This document shows, piece by piece, positions 33,930 through 45,352 of a stretch of 64,000 bases of DNA; the stretch's first letter is position 1, and each line of letters begins with the position of its first letter. This stretch comes from Spirometra erinaceieuropaei. Lineage: Eukaryota; Platyhelminthes; Cestoda; Diphyllobothriidea; Diphyllobothriidae. The DNA is taken from contig CACRXP010000628.1 in NCBI GenBank assembly GCA_902702965.1, positions 106,517 through 170,516 of the forward strand, given 5' to 3'. The notes beneath the pieces were generated by a model. The model searched no databases. It worked only from the letters and a program-made list of their open reading frames with translations, and was not told the origin of the DNA. The translations under genes and the position numbers were made by a program.

Positions 33930-34380
33930 ACTTAATGGCACTTTCATTATTTTTGACTTCCAGTAGAAGGACATTCTTTTAATTTTTACAGAATTACAGT
34001 ATGCTAGCCAACCCATTATATCTGTCGAAATTTACGAATGATTGCAAGTTACCCGCAAAACGACATTTACTCATGGATCTAATGGCTATGCTAATTCACC
34101 GCACCCTTAAACGAATTAGAAACCGAAAATACGTGTAAAAAGTAGTATTGTTTTGCCCCAAAATGCAGATTTTTTGAAAAATTCAATATTGCAAAAACGT
34201 CGAAAATGGTCTTGCTCTACTGGACTTTGTTCGTAGTCGTACAGGCTATCTTCCCATGCAAGTGTCTATGCAAATATGAAAGTACGAATAAAATAGTTTA
34301 TTGAAATATTTGTTAAATGAAGTTTCCACCCAAATAGCTTTTAAGGATTTGTGTCGTCTGGGATACATTGCATTGTTGAA
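33930..34380 (+). repeat. Segmental duplication copy 1, right flank
   Basis: Aligns with 46548-46990 in order, though with many substitutions and small indels. Homology fades near 34380. Confidence 0.6.
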
Positions 34381-34732
34381 CAGCGTGGACAAACACAATT
34401 TCACACTTTTGGCCGTCTCCTTAAAGTCCCTAAACAATAGCAATATTTTTCCAGCATAAGCATAATAATATTCATTCGTCTCTATATTGCTGCCATTTTT
34501 ACTCTTCATGCTCTCACTTAGACTCCGTTTTTCGATTACGGATGCCCGGCCAAGTGCCCATATACATGCTAATATTTTGCTGAAATTACTATTTATTTTC
34601 TTCCTTAATTTCCGACAAGGTTATAAGCAGAAGCTAGACTACACAACAGATAATGTTTCATATGTTCAAAACTTGAAGTTTTATTTCGGTGGTGGTTATG
34701 TCTATGAATTTACCAAACGGCAAAACAATTTC
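34381..34732. other. No recognisable feature
   Basis: A plus-strand ORF (34487-34789) is preceded by a possible acceptor near 34619, but nothing supports it as a gene. Confidence 0.4.
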
Positions 34733-34911
34733 AGCTTATTAAAATGGAGAATTCCATATCTGCGTAATTGCTGTACTTTAAGGCAATAAATTGCACATAC
34801 TTGACTTGTAAAAATCAGTAGAACATCTGATTCTCTTACAGTAAACTTTATCTTACCAAGCTGATTACCACGGTTAGCACCCGACACAACATATGTTTTT
34901 AAGTCTGGCAA
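34733..34911 (-). repeat. Dispersed repeat R6, copy 2
   Basis: Reverse complement of this stretch matches 61234-61400, and both are open in the same frame (Y-V-V-S-x-A-N-R-G-N-Q-L versus Y-V-M-S-D-S-N-L-G-N-R-L). It could be a fragment of a once-coding repeat. No family recognised. Confidence 0.6.
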
Positions 34912-35083
34912 CCTCGGTTTATTAAAACTCTCCCAGGAAAATTATTCTCCTTTGATGCAAAATGCACTTAAATGCGAACGGAATTTGAGGAAAACTATAA
35001 GCATAAGAAATTATCAAACATGTTTCGGAGTCAATTTTTTTCTAAAATTTATTAGTTTTCTGATGAATATAATAACTTAAACA

Positions 35084-36459
35084 CAATTTATTCATAAAGG
35101 TAAAGGGTGGATGGGCAAACAAAATGCGCAACTTTAATGAACTCTTAAAATGCTCACATTAGTTTCCGTCACCAGGATTCGTGACATAGGTCACTTACTG
35201 TAATTGCAGTGGGACGCTTTGACGCAGATAATACTGTTTCGTGATAACAATCTGTGTTCAGCAAATGCAATTGTGATCTCTTAACCGTAGTACAAATGAA
35301 CTCTTGTTTTAGTATGCTATGTATTTAATAAAAGGTGAAACCAATTTTTATGTGTTTAAAAAAGTGGATTAAATCTCACTGGCAAAGAAGATTTTTGACT
35401 TAAGGACGCAGTGATAAGACCAAATAAATATTTGAAGTACTGAATAAACCAAAAAATATTTTGCTACTAGAAACCGGTTGCTGAGAGATACAGAAGACAG
35501 TTTCGTACGGCTAGTCTGCAGACGAGTTTGTTATTTGTAACTTCAAGAGACGTGATGACATGTAAATAAACAATTACTTTTACCGCAGCTGTGCACTTAG
35601 CAATTAAGGTTTACTCATCATAGTTAACATATCTTGTGTGTTAATGTCACACTACTCACATATTCGCCCTAATTTCGCATTTGAAATTTCAGTTAGTGTT
35701 TGTGCTTATTATTCGTATAAGTTCCAAACGCAAAGGAACCAGATTAGTCTGACAATAATCTAAAGGAGAGGGAATTGATTCGGTAGCATTAACCTGCCAG
35801 CTGTTGAATGTGATGCTAGACGCATCATTCTATGCTGACATCATGAAATGTAAAACAATCAAATAGTGGAAACTGTCATCAGTTTCTAGGTTTTTACGCG
35901 CTAAACAAAAATATATGATTGCAAAATGTCAGCATATCCCCAGTAGAGCAAACAAATATGCAGTCTGTACACGAATAATCTTTCATGCGAAAGGAGATGT
36001 AACTCGAAAATACTTAAATAATCCTGTGAACAGAAAAATATGCACGGCAGCTGTTAAATGGCAGTCGCATCTGTAATAGCAGCACAGGCAATGTGTAACG
36101 TGATCGTCGGCATCGTTCTGGTGAGTAGTGACTATCTGAAAATGTTTTTTTATATTGTCGTTGGTTCGACTTCCTTAGTTGGCGCAGATCTTGAATTTAT
36201 AATCTCGAGTGCAGAGGTTTGTGTCATAACGATTTGTCGGGTGTTTTTTCATAGGTCCTAGAGTTAGCTGTGGTAAAATTGAAGGAAGAAATAGAAAACG
36301 ACGGCGAGGCTTATTATTTCGTCGGTTTTCATGTAGCATTTTTAAACTTGGAGTAAGTATTTCCTCGAACGTTGGTGGTCAAGTGACTCACAATTAAGAA
36401 ATTTAATTTACAGACCACAGCTTATTGTGTTCCAGATTGTCTCTTTTAGAAGGAATGGG
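35084..36459 (+). repeat. Large repeat R7, copy 1 (1376 bp)
   Basis: Nearly collinear with 37835-39209 (1375 bp), with scattered substitutions and a few short indels. It holds the exon-like segments of gene B. Its ends show no terminal repeats. Confidence 0.9.
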
Positions 36460-36519
36460 ATTGTTGACCGAGAAAGCACTCTGCCCGTGTTTTTTGCCAA
36501 TAAACATAAGATAGCGTAG
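36058..36519 (+). CDS. Gene B, three-exon candidate (unrecognised protein)
   Basis: Proposed exons are 36058-36120, 36255-36352 and 36414-36519. Exon 1 starts at an ATG preceded by an in-frame TAA and ends in a GTGAGT donor. Exon 2 follows TTTTTTCATAG and ends at GTAAGT in phase 2. Exon 3 follows TTAATTTACAG and restores the frame to a TAG. The product would be 88 residues: a hydrophobic start (M-A-V-A-S-V-I-A-A-Q, then V-I-V-G-I-V-L), an acidic-basic middle (K-L-K-E-E-I-E-N-D-G), and Y-Y-F-V-G-F-H-V-A-F-L. All five splice signals recur in R7 copy 2. Differences between the copies in exons 1 and 2 are mostly amino-acid changing (about six against three silent), which argues against strong selection. 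It could be a decayed gene fragment carried on a repeat. Confidence 0.35.
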
Positions 36520-37833
36520 TCACACTTTACGGGCTTCACAGAAGCATCAGTCCTCGGTAGGGGAGTTTTATCAGAATGCACAACTTCTTATAGAATACGG
36601 CGAAAAGAGAAATGAATCCAGCCGTCAATATGATATGTCCTTAACGAGAAGAATATAGGTACTTTAAATAGGTAACCATAGCCCAAGGTATTGCACGTTG
36701 TAGGGAGATTTGCAATCTTAGTACCGTAAAGGGGCAAAAATGTTCAGACAGATGTGAATGTGATAGGAGATGGGTCTAATTAATTTGGTAACAGTATGTC
36801 GCTAAAGTATCTGTGATGATGGTACATTTACTTCATTCATAAATATGCGACCACAGATACCATGCGCCGCGATTAGAACAACACTACAAGACTAGTTAAA
36901 GTGCAGTCATAGAAACTTAAAAATAAAATCAGTTGTAGTAGTGGTCGCGCAAGCACAAATAAAAAATTTCATGGTCTTTTTTTAACTTAACATATTCTCA
37001 CGTGAAGCATTAAACTACGGACCCTCTTCGCGTGGTTGGGTTAACTCATATCACTGTCAACCGAAGGAGTTACTTTTAATGAAAACCGAGTAAGATATTT
37101 TAATTAAGATACTGCGTGCATAAAGTAGTCTAATTCCTCTTTGTCCATCAAGTAGGATGTGGGCAAGATCACTTTACGAATACCAGAACCCTCAGACTAC
37201 CCAGTAGCAAGATAAGCCATCACGACTGTGACCGTAAAATCTTTGACATCAGTTTCAGTACTTCAAGCTTAATACTTAATACTTTATTGCAGACAAAGCT
37301 TCATAGCACATGGTTATTTTTTGCTTCCTTGGTTCATGGTCTGTTGAGACTACTCGCTGCGAGGCTCCCCATATAAGTCCCATTATGACAATTCGCGTAG
37401 GAAACGCCTCATTGATCAACTTTTGCCGACGTTGGCTATATAACCCACTCTTGCTAGATTGCTATTAATATTACATTGATTGATTATGCCGAACCATGCG
37501 GAAAAGAAACTCAGAAATACTGCCACTGTCTTCTATCAATCAAATGGTAGCACAGAAATATCGCTCAGTACCAACCAATGATTCCTCGGTGTCTAATGCA
37601 CACGTATGCAGAGGTAAGACGCCGTTTTCCCCATTCGTCCCATGCAGAGATGAATGGACTGCCAGAATTCAGTTTTTTAGTGTTCAAGTTCAAAATAATG
37701 ACGGCGTGCTTAGTCAACTGCATAAATTAAGCAGTGGCATTCTTTTTAGTTTTTGCGCCTGATCTCAAGGCTAATCGTTAGCTAGGCATACAAAATCGAC
37801 ATAGTTATACAAACAGCAGTAGTTGGAAGGACC
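36520..37833. other. No recognisable feature
   Basis: Sequence after R7 copy 1 up to the first single-base gap. The ORF 37496-37762 shows no known motif. Confidence 0.45.
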
Positions 37834-37834
37834 N
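37834..37834. other. Single-base assembly gap
   Basis: One N lies immediately before R7 copy 2. Confidence 0.95.
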
Positions 37835-39209
37835 CAATTTAGTCATAAAGATAAAAGCTGGATGGGCAAAAAAATACGCAAATGTAATGAACTCTAAAAA
37901 TGCTCACATTAGTTTCCGTCACCAGGATTCGTGACATATGTCACTTACTATAGTTGCGGTGAGACGCTTTGACGCAGATAATGCTGTTTCGTGATAACAA
38001 TCTGTGTTCAAAAAATGCAAATGATGATCTCTTAAACGTAGTACAAATGAACTCTTGTTTTAGGCTATGTATTTAATATAAGGTGAAGCCAATTTTTATG
38101 TGTTTAAAAAAGTGGATTAAATCTTACTGGCAAAGAAGATTTTTGACTTAAGGACGCAGTGATAAGGCCAAATAAATATTTGAAGTATTGAATAAACCAA
38201 AAAATATTTTGATACTAGCAACCGGTTGCTGAGAGATACAGAAGACAGTTTCGTTTGGCTAGTCTGCAGACGAGTTTGTTATTTTTAACTTCAAGAGCCG
38301 TAATGATATGCAAATAAACAATTACTTTTACCGCAGCTGTGCACTTAGCAATTAAGGTTTTATCATTATAGTTAACATATATCGTGTGTTAATGTCACAC
38401 TACTCACATATTCGACCTAATTTCGCATTTCGAATGTCAGTTAGTGTTTGTGCTTATTATTTGTATAAGTTCCAAACGCAAAGGAACCAGATTTTTCTGA
38501 CAGTAATCTAAAGATGAGGGGACTATTTCGGTAGCATTTACCTGCGAGCTGTTGAAAGTGATGCTAGACGCATCATTCTATGCTGACCTCATGAAATGTA
38601 AAACAATCAAATAGTGGACACTATCATCAGAATTTAGGTTTTTACGCGCTAAACAAAAATATGTGATCGCAAAATGTCAGCGTATCCCCAGTACAGCAAA
38701 CAAATATTCAGTCTTTAGACGACTAATCTTTCATGCAAAAAGGAGATGTAACTAGAAAATACTTAAATAATCCTGTGAACAGACAAATTTGCCCGGCAGC
38801 TGTTAAATGGCAGTCGCATATGTAATAGCAGCACAGGCAATGTGTAATGTGATCGTCGGCATCGTTCTGGTGAGTAGTGACTATCTGAAAATGTTCTTTT
38901 CATTTTGTCGTTGGATTGACTACCTTAGTTGGCGCTGATCTTGAATTTATAATCTCGAGTGCAGAAATTTGTGTCATAACGATTTGTCGGGTGTTTTCTC
39001 ATAGGTCCTAGAGTTAGCTGTGGTGAACTTGAATGAAGAAATAGAAAACGACGGCAAGGATTATTATTTCGTCGGTTTTTATGTAGCCTTTTTAAACTTG
39101 GAGTAAGTATTACCTTGAACGTTGGTGGTCAACTGACTCACAATTAAGAAATTTAATTTACAGACCAAAGCTTATTGTGTTCCAGATTGTCTCCTTTGGA
39201 AGAAAAGGG
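37835..39209 (+). repeat. Large repeat R7, copy 2, bounded by N on both sides
   Basis: Runs exactly from the base after one N to the base before another, and matches R7 copy 1 over its whole length. This is how a separately assembled contig placed by a scaffolder would look. Confidence 0.9.
38807..39209 (+). CDS. Gene B paralogue, partial at an assembly break
   Basis: Exons 38807-38869 and 39005-39102 have the same lengths as in copy 1 (63 and 98 bases) with GTGAGT and GTAAGT donors. Exon 3 starts at 39164 after TTTACAG and is cut by the N at 39210. Residue changes against copy 1 include S to Y in exon 1 and two K to N, E to K, A to D and H to Y in exon 2. Sequence beyond the N stays open in one frame to 39371, but this may be unrelated DNA. 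Confidence 0.3.
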
Positions 39210-39210
39210 N
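39210..39210. other. Single-base assembly gap
   Basis: One N lies immediately after R7 copy 2. Confidence 0.95.
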
Positions 39211-39659
39211 TAGCCAAAAGTAACTGCGGGACACGGATGAAATGTGAACGAAAAATGGTTTCTCTACTTGACAAGTTTTCAAATGTCCTTAACCATTTAA
39301 TAATAATTTTTACTGTGGATAGGGTAGGTGGACTGCAGCATAAAAGGAAAAGAAAGGCGGCGCCAATTTAGGGTACACTGGTCCTAACTCACTCGTCATT
39401 GACTTACGCATCAGCAGCCAGTAGAAGCTAGTAATGTGTTTCGCAGTAAAAACCATGCATCAGTAGTCATGCTTTCACCATTGTACCTTGCGGCAACAGT
39501 CAACGCAGAAGTTAGTACGTTCGAGCCTCCGCGGACATCATAAAATTGCTCGTGCGCTTTAGCGAAAGAAAGGTACCATGATATTGCTCACAAAGATGCA
39601 GTATCAAAATGTTTTGAAAAAAAACATTATCATAAAGGGATGGCGATTAAACACCATCC

Positions 39660-39860
39660 CGATATAGCCGCTTTTCGTCCTTCTTTGAAACAGAGAATAG
39701 TGTTCCCTACGAAAAGCGAATTTGGCTTCTGTTTTTTTCCTAATTTGGTGGAGAAATCAGGATTGATTGGTGTTTTGGGCTGATGCTCAAACTTGATGGG
39801 CAACTGGAAGCTTTATATGCTCATTTATGGCCAAGCGAAAGTTTCCCTGGACCAACTCGA
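39660..39860 (+). repeat. Tandem exon-like segment C, unit 1
   Basis: Two blocks recur about 0.55 kb downstream: 39685-39765 with 40218-40300, and 39776-39850 with 40338-40415. In the second block the ATG-led reading M-L-K-L-D-G-Q-L-E-A-L-Y-A-H-L-W differs from unit 2 only by conservative replacements (L/I, D/E, L/V, Y/F). I do not recognise the protein, and splice sites next to the block are not clear. Confidence 0.5.
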
Positions 39861-40058
39861 GAATCTGTAAATTTTCCACCCCAGTCATGGAGTGAATATG
39901 CGGAAGCACAAAGCATGATAGCAAATAATAAAGGCAGATCGAAGCCTCCCACAGACACTTTGCTGAACAGCTCTATTTATCCTCAAGAAAGTGAATACTG
40001 GTAGCCACCGTGAAACGCCATCATAAACCGCATGTTGAATTGTATTCTTAATTTTATA

Positions 40059-40154
40059 GACGAGCCGTATGCAAAGCAGTGCCGAAATGCTAACTTTGTG
40101 TATGGACTGTTAACTGCAAGCTGATGAGATGCATTTAATAATCAGCTGAGGGTG
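40059..40154 (+). other. Exon-like segment D, copy 1
   Basis: Preceded by TTTTATAG and followed by a GTAAGT donor (GT at 40155). It reads D-E-P-Y-A-K-Q-C-R and V-Y-G-L but then meets a stop, so it is probably broken. A similar segment with an open frame is at 49154-49252. Confidence 0.4.
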
Positions 40155-40204
40155 GTAAGTTTGTCAAATCTAACTGCCAGTTTCATCTACCATCCAAGCT
40201 CAGG

Positions 40205-40415
40205 AAGTGGTCTTACTTTGAAGCAGAGAATAGTGTTGCTTTCGAAAAGCGACTTTGGCTTCGGTTTTTTCGTAATTTTATGGAAAAACCAGGACATAAT
40301 CAGTGCATTCCAAAACATTTGAAAGGGTTAAATGCTTTACGCTGATGCTCAAAATTGAAGGGCAAGTGGAAGCTTTATTTGCTCACTTGTGGTCACGCGA
40401 AAGATGCCCTGGATA
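40205..40415 (+). repeat. Tandem exon-like segment C, unit 2
   Basis: Partner of 39660-39860. Reads M-L-K-I-E-G-Q-V-E-A-L-F-A-H-L-W from 40345. Upstream, L-K-Q-R-I-V with K-S-D-F-G-F-G-F-F matches unit 1 (K-S-E-F-G-F-C-F-F) in another frame. Confidence 0.5.
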
Positions 40416-40429
40416 TAATGGATGGCGTT

Positions 40430-40939
40430 AGCGGAATGCGCATCATAAAAATGTCAACATTTCTGGATTCGATGGCAGACCCAGATGGCGGGAGAGGTTG
40501 CGCACATTGGGACCTTTGCCATTCCTCCCACTTCTTGATGATCAAAACCCTGGTCATTTGATATGTGGACCAGGGGTTGTGGAATGCCGATTTACGTGCT
40601 CGGATGTGGGATCCACCTGCGGTCTCCCCGCCTCCGGTCTTCCCGAATCTCTCCTGACACCGGTTCGAGTGGAGATGAAAAATTGAGGCAGTTTGACAAA
40701 CCGAAGGTTAACTACCACTGTAAACTAAATCAAACACAGATCAGCGTGTTTACTATCTGCATTCTGTGGGGCATCAACGAGACACCGTCGGCAACGACGT
40801 TTGAGATGTCATAATTGTGCTGAGGGTCGCAAAAATGTCAACTAGCCCAAAACATCGATTATCTCCATTAAAAGCTTTATAGTCATCGTAAATCCCGTAG
40901 TTACTACCTTTTACATCTCCTTACTTATACACTTCGTTT
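40430..40939. other. GC-rich patch and spacer
   Basis: 40480-40690 is more GC-rich than its surroundings and contains GGTTCGAGTGG (about 40662), which looks like a polymerase III B box. No A box or second copy was found. The ORFs here are not supported. Confidence 0.3.
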
Positions 40940-41840
40940 ATGCTTTATGCATTCGTGGACTTCCATGATACACGTTCTCATGAGACGTCTACCAGGATAT
41001 ATTTGTTCGCTTAAGATAACGACTACCCTAACTAGACAGTACTAATCGCTTTGTGCCAGAATAATTCTGTAAACACTTTTACGATCTCTTTTTAACAATT
41101 TTTACTGCCGTCTAGACCTCCACCAAGTCACATTAAAATTTGTTGATGGCTTGCATCGTTTAGTGTGATTAATCGGGAGGCTCTTGAGTTAGGAATATGT
41201 ACTTTATGGCTTATCCATGTAAAACGCTTCTTAGAGTGCCAAAATACACTGCAGCCACTAAAAAGTGTTCGTAACCGCATACTCAAATTGCGCTATCTTT
41301 AAATTAAAAGTCAACATTTTTTCACGCCAGGCCTCAATATTCTCATTATGTTTAGTTTATTGTGTTTATTGTTTGCACGATGAAATTAGTAGGGCCCTTT
41401 CAGTGATACCAGTTGTGGACGGGTTGGTGGGACAACGTATTTTTGTTAAACAACACGACCCCTGTGTGTCAAACAGTTAGGATGTTGACTAGGCTGAGAT
41501 GTTAGTGTCACAATGCTGAAAATACGCAAAGTCGGCATAAGGACAGGTGACTGTGATGGCGATATGTTTGATCTCAGTTTGAGCATTTCGATCGGGCGGA
41601 CTGCAAGCGGTTTGATGAAGGTCAATTTTAGAGGGAATCATCTCATAAGAACAATGGTAGAATAAAAAAAGAAAGTAATAAGTTGACAATGCGGTCGGCA
41701 AAATTGTCCGCTGTCGTGAATAAAATAGTTGTTATCATATTCTATCAATAAGGCCTAAGCAAGAAACAGTCTGAGTATTTTTGATGATTAAATGAAACTG
41801 TTTCATCAGCATAACCCAGCTATAAGCAATCACTGGACAA
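40940..41840 (+). repeat. Dispersed repeat R1, long copy 3
   Basis: Collinear with 58080-59000 for about 0.9 kb: CATGATACACG, AATCGCTTTG, ACA-TTTTA, GTCACATTAAAAT, CTCATTATGTT-AGTTTATTG, GTCAGTTAGGAT-type and AATGCTGAAAATA blocks occur in order. Its central part is the piece found inverted at 720 and 1675. Confidence 0.75.
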
Positions 41841-42334
41841 CCGTCGCTGAGTAATGTCAAACTGGAAGAGTTAAACAAAAAAATGTCAAGATACTTGAGA
41901 AAAGAAATATATACTTATACGGATTTGTGATATCATAATTTAAACTGACTTAAATTCTATCTCGAAAGGTTATTCAGTTTTACTATTTTACGTACACAGT
42001 AGTTTGCATAAAAATATACAAATGAGACGGAGGTTTGCACATTTTCAACTATTTTTGAAGTGTAAGTGATTGTTTACTTTTTAAAATAACTTGATATTGC
42101 TAAAGAGTATGACATTATACTTAACATTTCTTTTGTATTTAGTCCCATGAAAGTTTTTTCTATTAATGCAGCTATCGTGTCCACGGATTGGGGTCTGTTT
42201 GTTAATGATAATCTGAACCTTAAAATATCTTTCATGAGATATGTAACCTGCATCATGCGTGTATTATAGAGAGGGGGTCACCGATCAGTTTACGGAATGT
42301 GCGTTCCACTGAGTCCTAAAACTATATCAAGCCG
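41841..42334. other. No recognisable feature
   Basis: No gene supported. A short CACCGATCAGTTTACGGAATG block at about 42270 resembles 12531-12552. Confidence 0.4.
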
Positions 42335-42510
42335 CCTTGCCGCTTGTCGCATTGTGGGTGGTAGTATATGAAAATATGTCCACGCCGACAAAGACAAGAC
42401 TGACCGGACAATGATTACGCTGTTCATTTGGTAGAGATCTGGACTTACTAATATTCAATGATCAAATGACACGAAATCAAGGCACAGGTGCTGCTACAAG
42501 TTGGGTAAAT
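42335..42510 (+). repeat. tRNA-related SINE-like repeat R5, copy 2
   Basis: Aligns with 13120-13290. The A-box region is worn, but the CTGGACTTA, CAATGATCAAA and GGTGCTGCTACAAGTT blocks remain. Confidence 0.5.
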
Positions 42511-42554
42511 CGCGGCCAAGAAATTCTACCCATTCATTTTCACAGATGATACAT

Positions 42555-42905
42555 GCTAATTGTGGATTCTCAAAGCAAGGTAACAAGTTGTTCAGTTATG
42601 TAAATATGCGTGTCGATTGTTAAAGAATATCTCTTCGACATGGCTATGAGCAGCTAAACATTCCTTGTGAAATCTAATCGACATCTTCAAGCGCTCAGTT
42701 GCACGTGTACAGTCACATCGATGTTGACTTTGCATATTAGAAAGTGTTTACTTTTGAAGACGCAAATGGGCATTTTGGAGGTGCTGCTTAATTGCTTTGG
42801 GGTGTTTTTCATCGTCTGACTTCGGCAGAATATAAATCAGTAGAATATTTTTTATGTTGGGCATTTCATCAAGAGTCTGTTATTAACATCAACGTCTAGC
42901 CCCCA
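42555..42905 (+). repeat. Segmental duplication copy 2, left flank
   Basis: Homologue of 27720-28035, with about 85 extra bases near 42610-42690. Confidence 0.7.
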
Positions 42906-42929
42906 CTGTCTTTGCTGATTTAAATTGCG

Positions 42930-44640
42930 TCTGACTCTTTAATCAGACACAGACAGTAGACAATAGAGAATTCGTTTTTCAACAAATCCTTAGTCAGACG
43001 AATGCAACGGAGGAGACTAAGAACCACATTCGACACCACGTGTCGTCTCACCTGATGGTCCACAGGCCACAAGAAGTGCTTCCCAAGGTCAAACGTGATG
43101 CGCTTAGAGAAGTTGAGGTCGACAAAGTCCTGGTCATTGTGCCAGCGGACAAAGGGGGCGCCACTGTTGTACTGGACAGGACAGACTACATTCAAAAAGC
43201 CAAGGGTTTACTAGAGGACCGACAGTCCTCTCTCCCCTGTGCAACGAACCCTGTAAATGCGCTGACATGCGAAATTAATGCGTCGTGGTTGGCCTAAGAG
43301 AACTCAAGTGCAATAAAACCGACCGATAGACGCCTGGCCAGACCCCAAAATACGGTTTTGGCCCGATTCTGTGGCCATCCTAAAGGGCACCAAATAAGCG
43401 CTCCTCTGCATCCCATCGTGCCGCTCAAAGGTGCCCCAAAGTATGGACTGGCTAATTAGCTGTTCCAGCGTTTCCAGTTCCTGACTGCTGAGACAGACAC
43501 CACAGTCTGCTCGTCAGCACAATCCCTGGAGAAACTCAAAGGGGTAAGCCTCCATTCAAATGAGATCATGGCATCTTTTGATGTTACATCCGTTTTTACT
43601 TCTATTCTCCGGGACCTAGCGATCGAGACAATTGAGCTGCTACTACAAAGCAAATACGATGAAACGGTGAGCCGTTTTGGACACGCACAAGTTTTTAAGC
43701 TCCTGAAGCTCTGTCTCAGGACATACTTCACGTTCGACGGGACAATTTACGAGCAGGTAAGGGGCACACCAATGCGTTCGTCGATTTCGGGATTCATCGC
43801 TGAGGCGGTCCTGCAACGGTTAAAGTCGCTCGTATTCCAACACCACAGACCGAAGTTTTGTGCGCGGTATGTGGATGATACCTGCGTCGTCATCGAACGG
43901 GATCAGGTGCTGACATTCAAAGAACACTTCAACGCTGTCTTGCCAGACATTCAATTTACGATGACAGACAAAGAGAACAACATGCTGACCTTACTGAATG
44001 TCGGCGTATGCCGTCACGATTTTAGTGGACTAAAGACCAAAGTGTTCAGAAAAGCGACAAACGCAGTTGTGTAACGACGCTCTGTCGCCGTGTCGAAACG
44101 CACAGCAGTGGGCCGGAAGACATGATTGCTGAACAACAATACCTCCAACGGTGCTTCAAATTCAATGGCTACCAGCGCAATTTCCTCAACCTAAATAGAG
44201 CTCCTAGCGAGAATGGCCGAACACGTTGCCGCGGTGAGGAGAAACGGCGCCAAGTCTCATGTTGCAGCTCATGCGACAAGATCCGGCAACACATTCAAAT
44301 TCGACCCGGCCGAAATGCTCTCATGAGGTGACAACCGCGTGAGCCGGGAGCTACTCGAATCATGGTTTACAAGCTCCCAGTCCATTAACAAGTGCGATGA
44401 ACTCCGCTTTCCATACTCGGTGCTGAGACTTCCCCAAGGCGATGTAATTGGCCATGCGGGGAGCGCATAGGTGAACACTTGACGCAACGCCATGTTTGGT
44501 TGGTCAGATGGTCGAGCAATCATCACACCAACACCGAACGCGCGTGATAAAATTGGAGCAATTAAAGACGCGAATGTTGGCCATCAAGCAACTGGCACAC
44601 CAAGTGCTACGACCCCAGGTGAAGGGGGGAGCCGTGGATA
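42930..44640 (+). mobile_element. Penelope-like element, most complete copy (dead)
   Basis: Order of parts: reverse transcriptase start (42990-43300), reverse transcriptase core (43300-44074), a shortened region after the RT, GIY-YIG domain (about 44200-44430) and tail. Compared with the fragment at 57.6 kb, one deletion of about 46 bases (near 44061) and a larger one (near 44197) have removed most of the linker and the first part of the GIY-YIG domain. Remaining GIY-YIG motifs are R-M-A-E-H-V-A-A-V-R-R-N, H-V-A-A-H-A-T-R-S-G-N-T-F-K-F and V-S-R-E-L-L-E-S-W-F. It lies in the same position of the segmental duplication as the element at 28.9 kb. Confidence 0.9.
42990..44074 (+). pseudogene. Penelope-like reverse transcriptase with two in-frame stops
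   Basis: The whole RT lies in one reading frame from about 42990 to the TAA ending at 44074, broken only by TAA at 43295-43297 and TAG at 43457-43459. Motifs in order: V-P-A-D-K-G-G-A-T-V-V-L-D-R-T-D-Y (about 43140-43190), a worn P-K-x-H region (about 43375), S-F-D-V-T-S-V-F-T-S-I (RT motif A, 43571-43605), G-T-P-M-R-S-S-I-S-G-F-I-A-E-A-V-L (motif B, 43763-43815, with R where G is usual), and the catalytic Y-V-D-D (43868-43879), followed by T-C-V-V-I. It would make cDNA by target-primed reverse transcription. So few lesions suggest a younger copy than its neighbours. Confidence 0.9.
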
Positions 44641-45352
44641 TTTACGGGTATGCATAAACATGCCGACGCATTCTATAAATACTGCAGCCCTTGCGCATAA
44701 ACCAACCGTATCTTCTGTGGGACGATGATTGATTCGAGCTGGAATCCGAAACGCCAGGCTAAAAAAAGCTCTTGTTACAGCGATTCTGTCTCCTTCGTCA
44801 AGACTACTCAGGTCTATACTCGGCGCAGCAACCAATCCCGATGTCGAATGCATGTCAAGTTAATATTTGTTAGGCTATTGGCTGGTCCTATCGATTAGAC
44901 AGACTTATACGATAATGATTGCACATAAATCCTCGATCAGGACAAGCAACATACAAAATGACACACTTTTATATGTTGACACTATTCATTTCAGGCGCAG
45001 TTGCTTGTGTATGTGAGAATCTTGCGTTGCATGCTCAAAGTATTTACTGCATACTCAGCTGATCAAATGGAAGATGGCTAGCATATAATAGGGGACAGCA
45101 AGCTTAATTTCAGTCGCATTGATTCCTACACCAGAAACACAAAACAAGTTTGTTTTACTTGCAGTTTGCGCGCGCGTTATATATTGGTGCTAAAGAAACC
45201 TGATGAATGGAAACAAGTTCAGCATCTAGGATACATTACAAACGTGTTTGGTGTTTCCTCTGAGCTTTTATATTATGTGTCCTAATTAAAGTGCATTGTT
45301 TATTGTTTTTGGTCTAAGATACCTCAATATTCTGCTTATATATCATTTTCAG
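44641..45352 (+). repeat. Segmental duplication copy 2, flank between PLE and gene A copy
   Basis: Homologue of 29831-30556. The copies agree best around 44810-44860 and 44940-45060. Confidence 0.7.
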
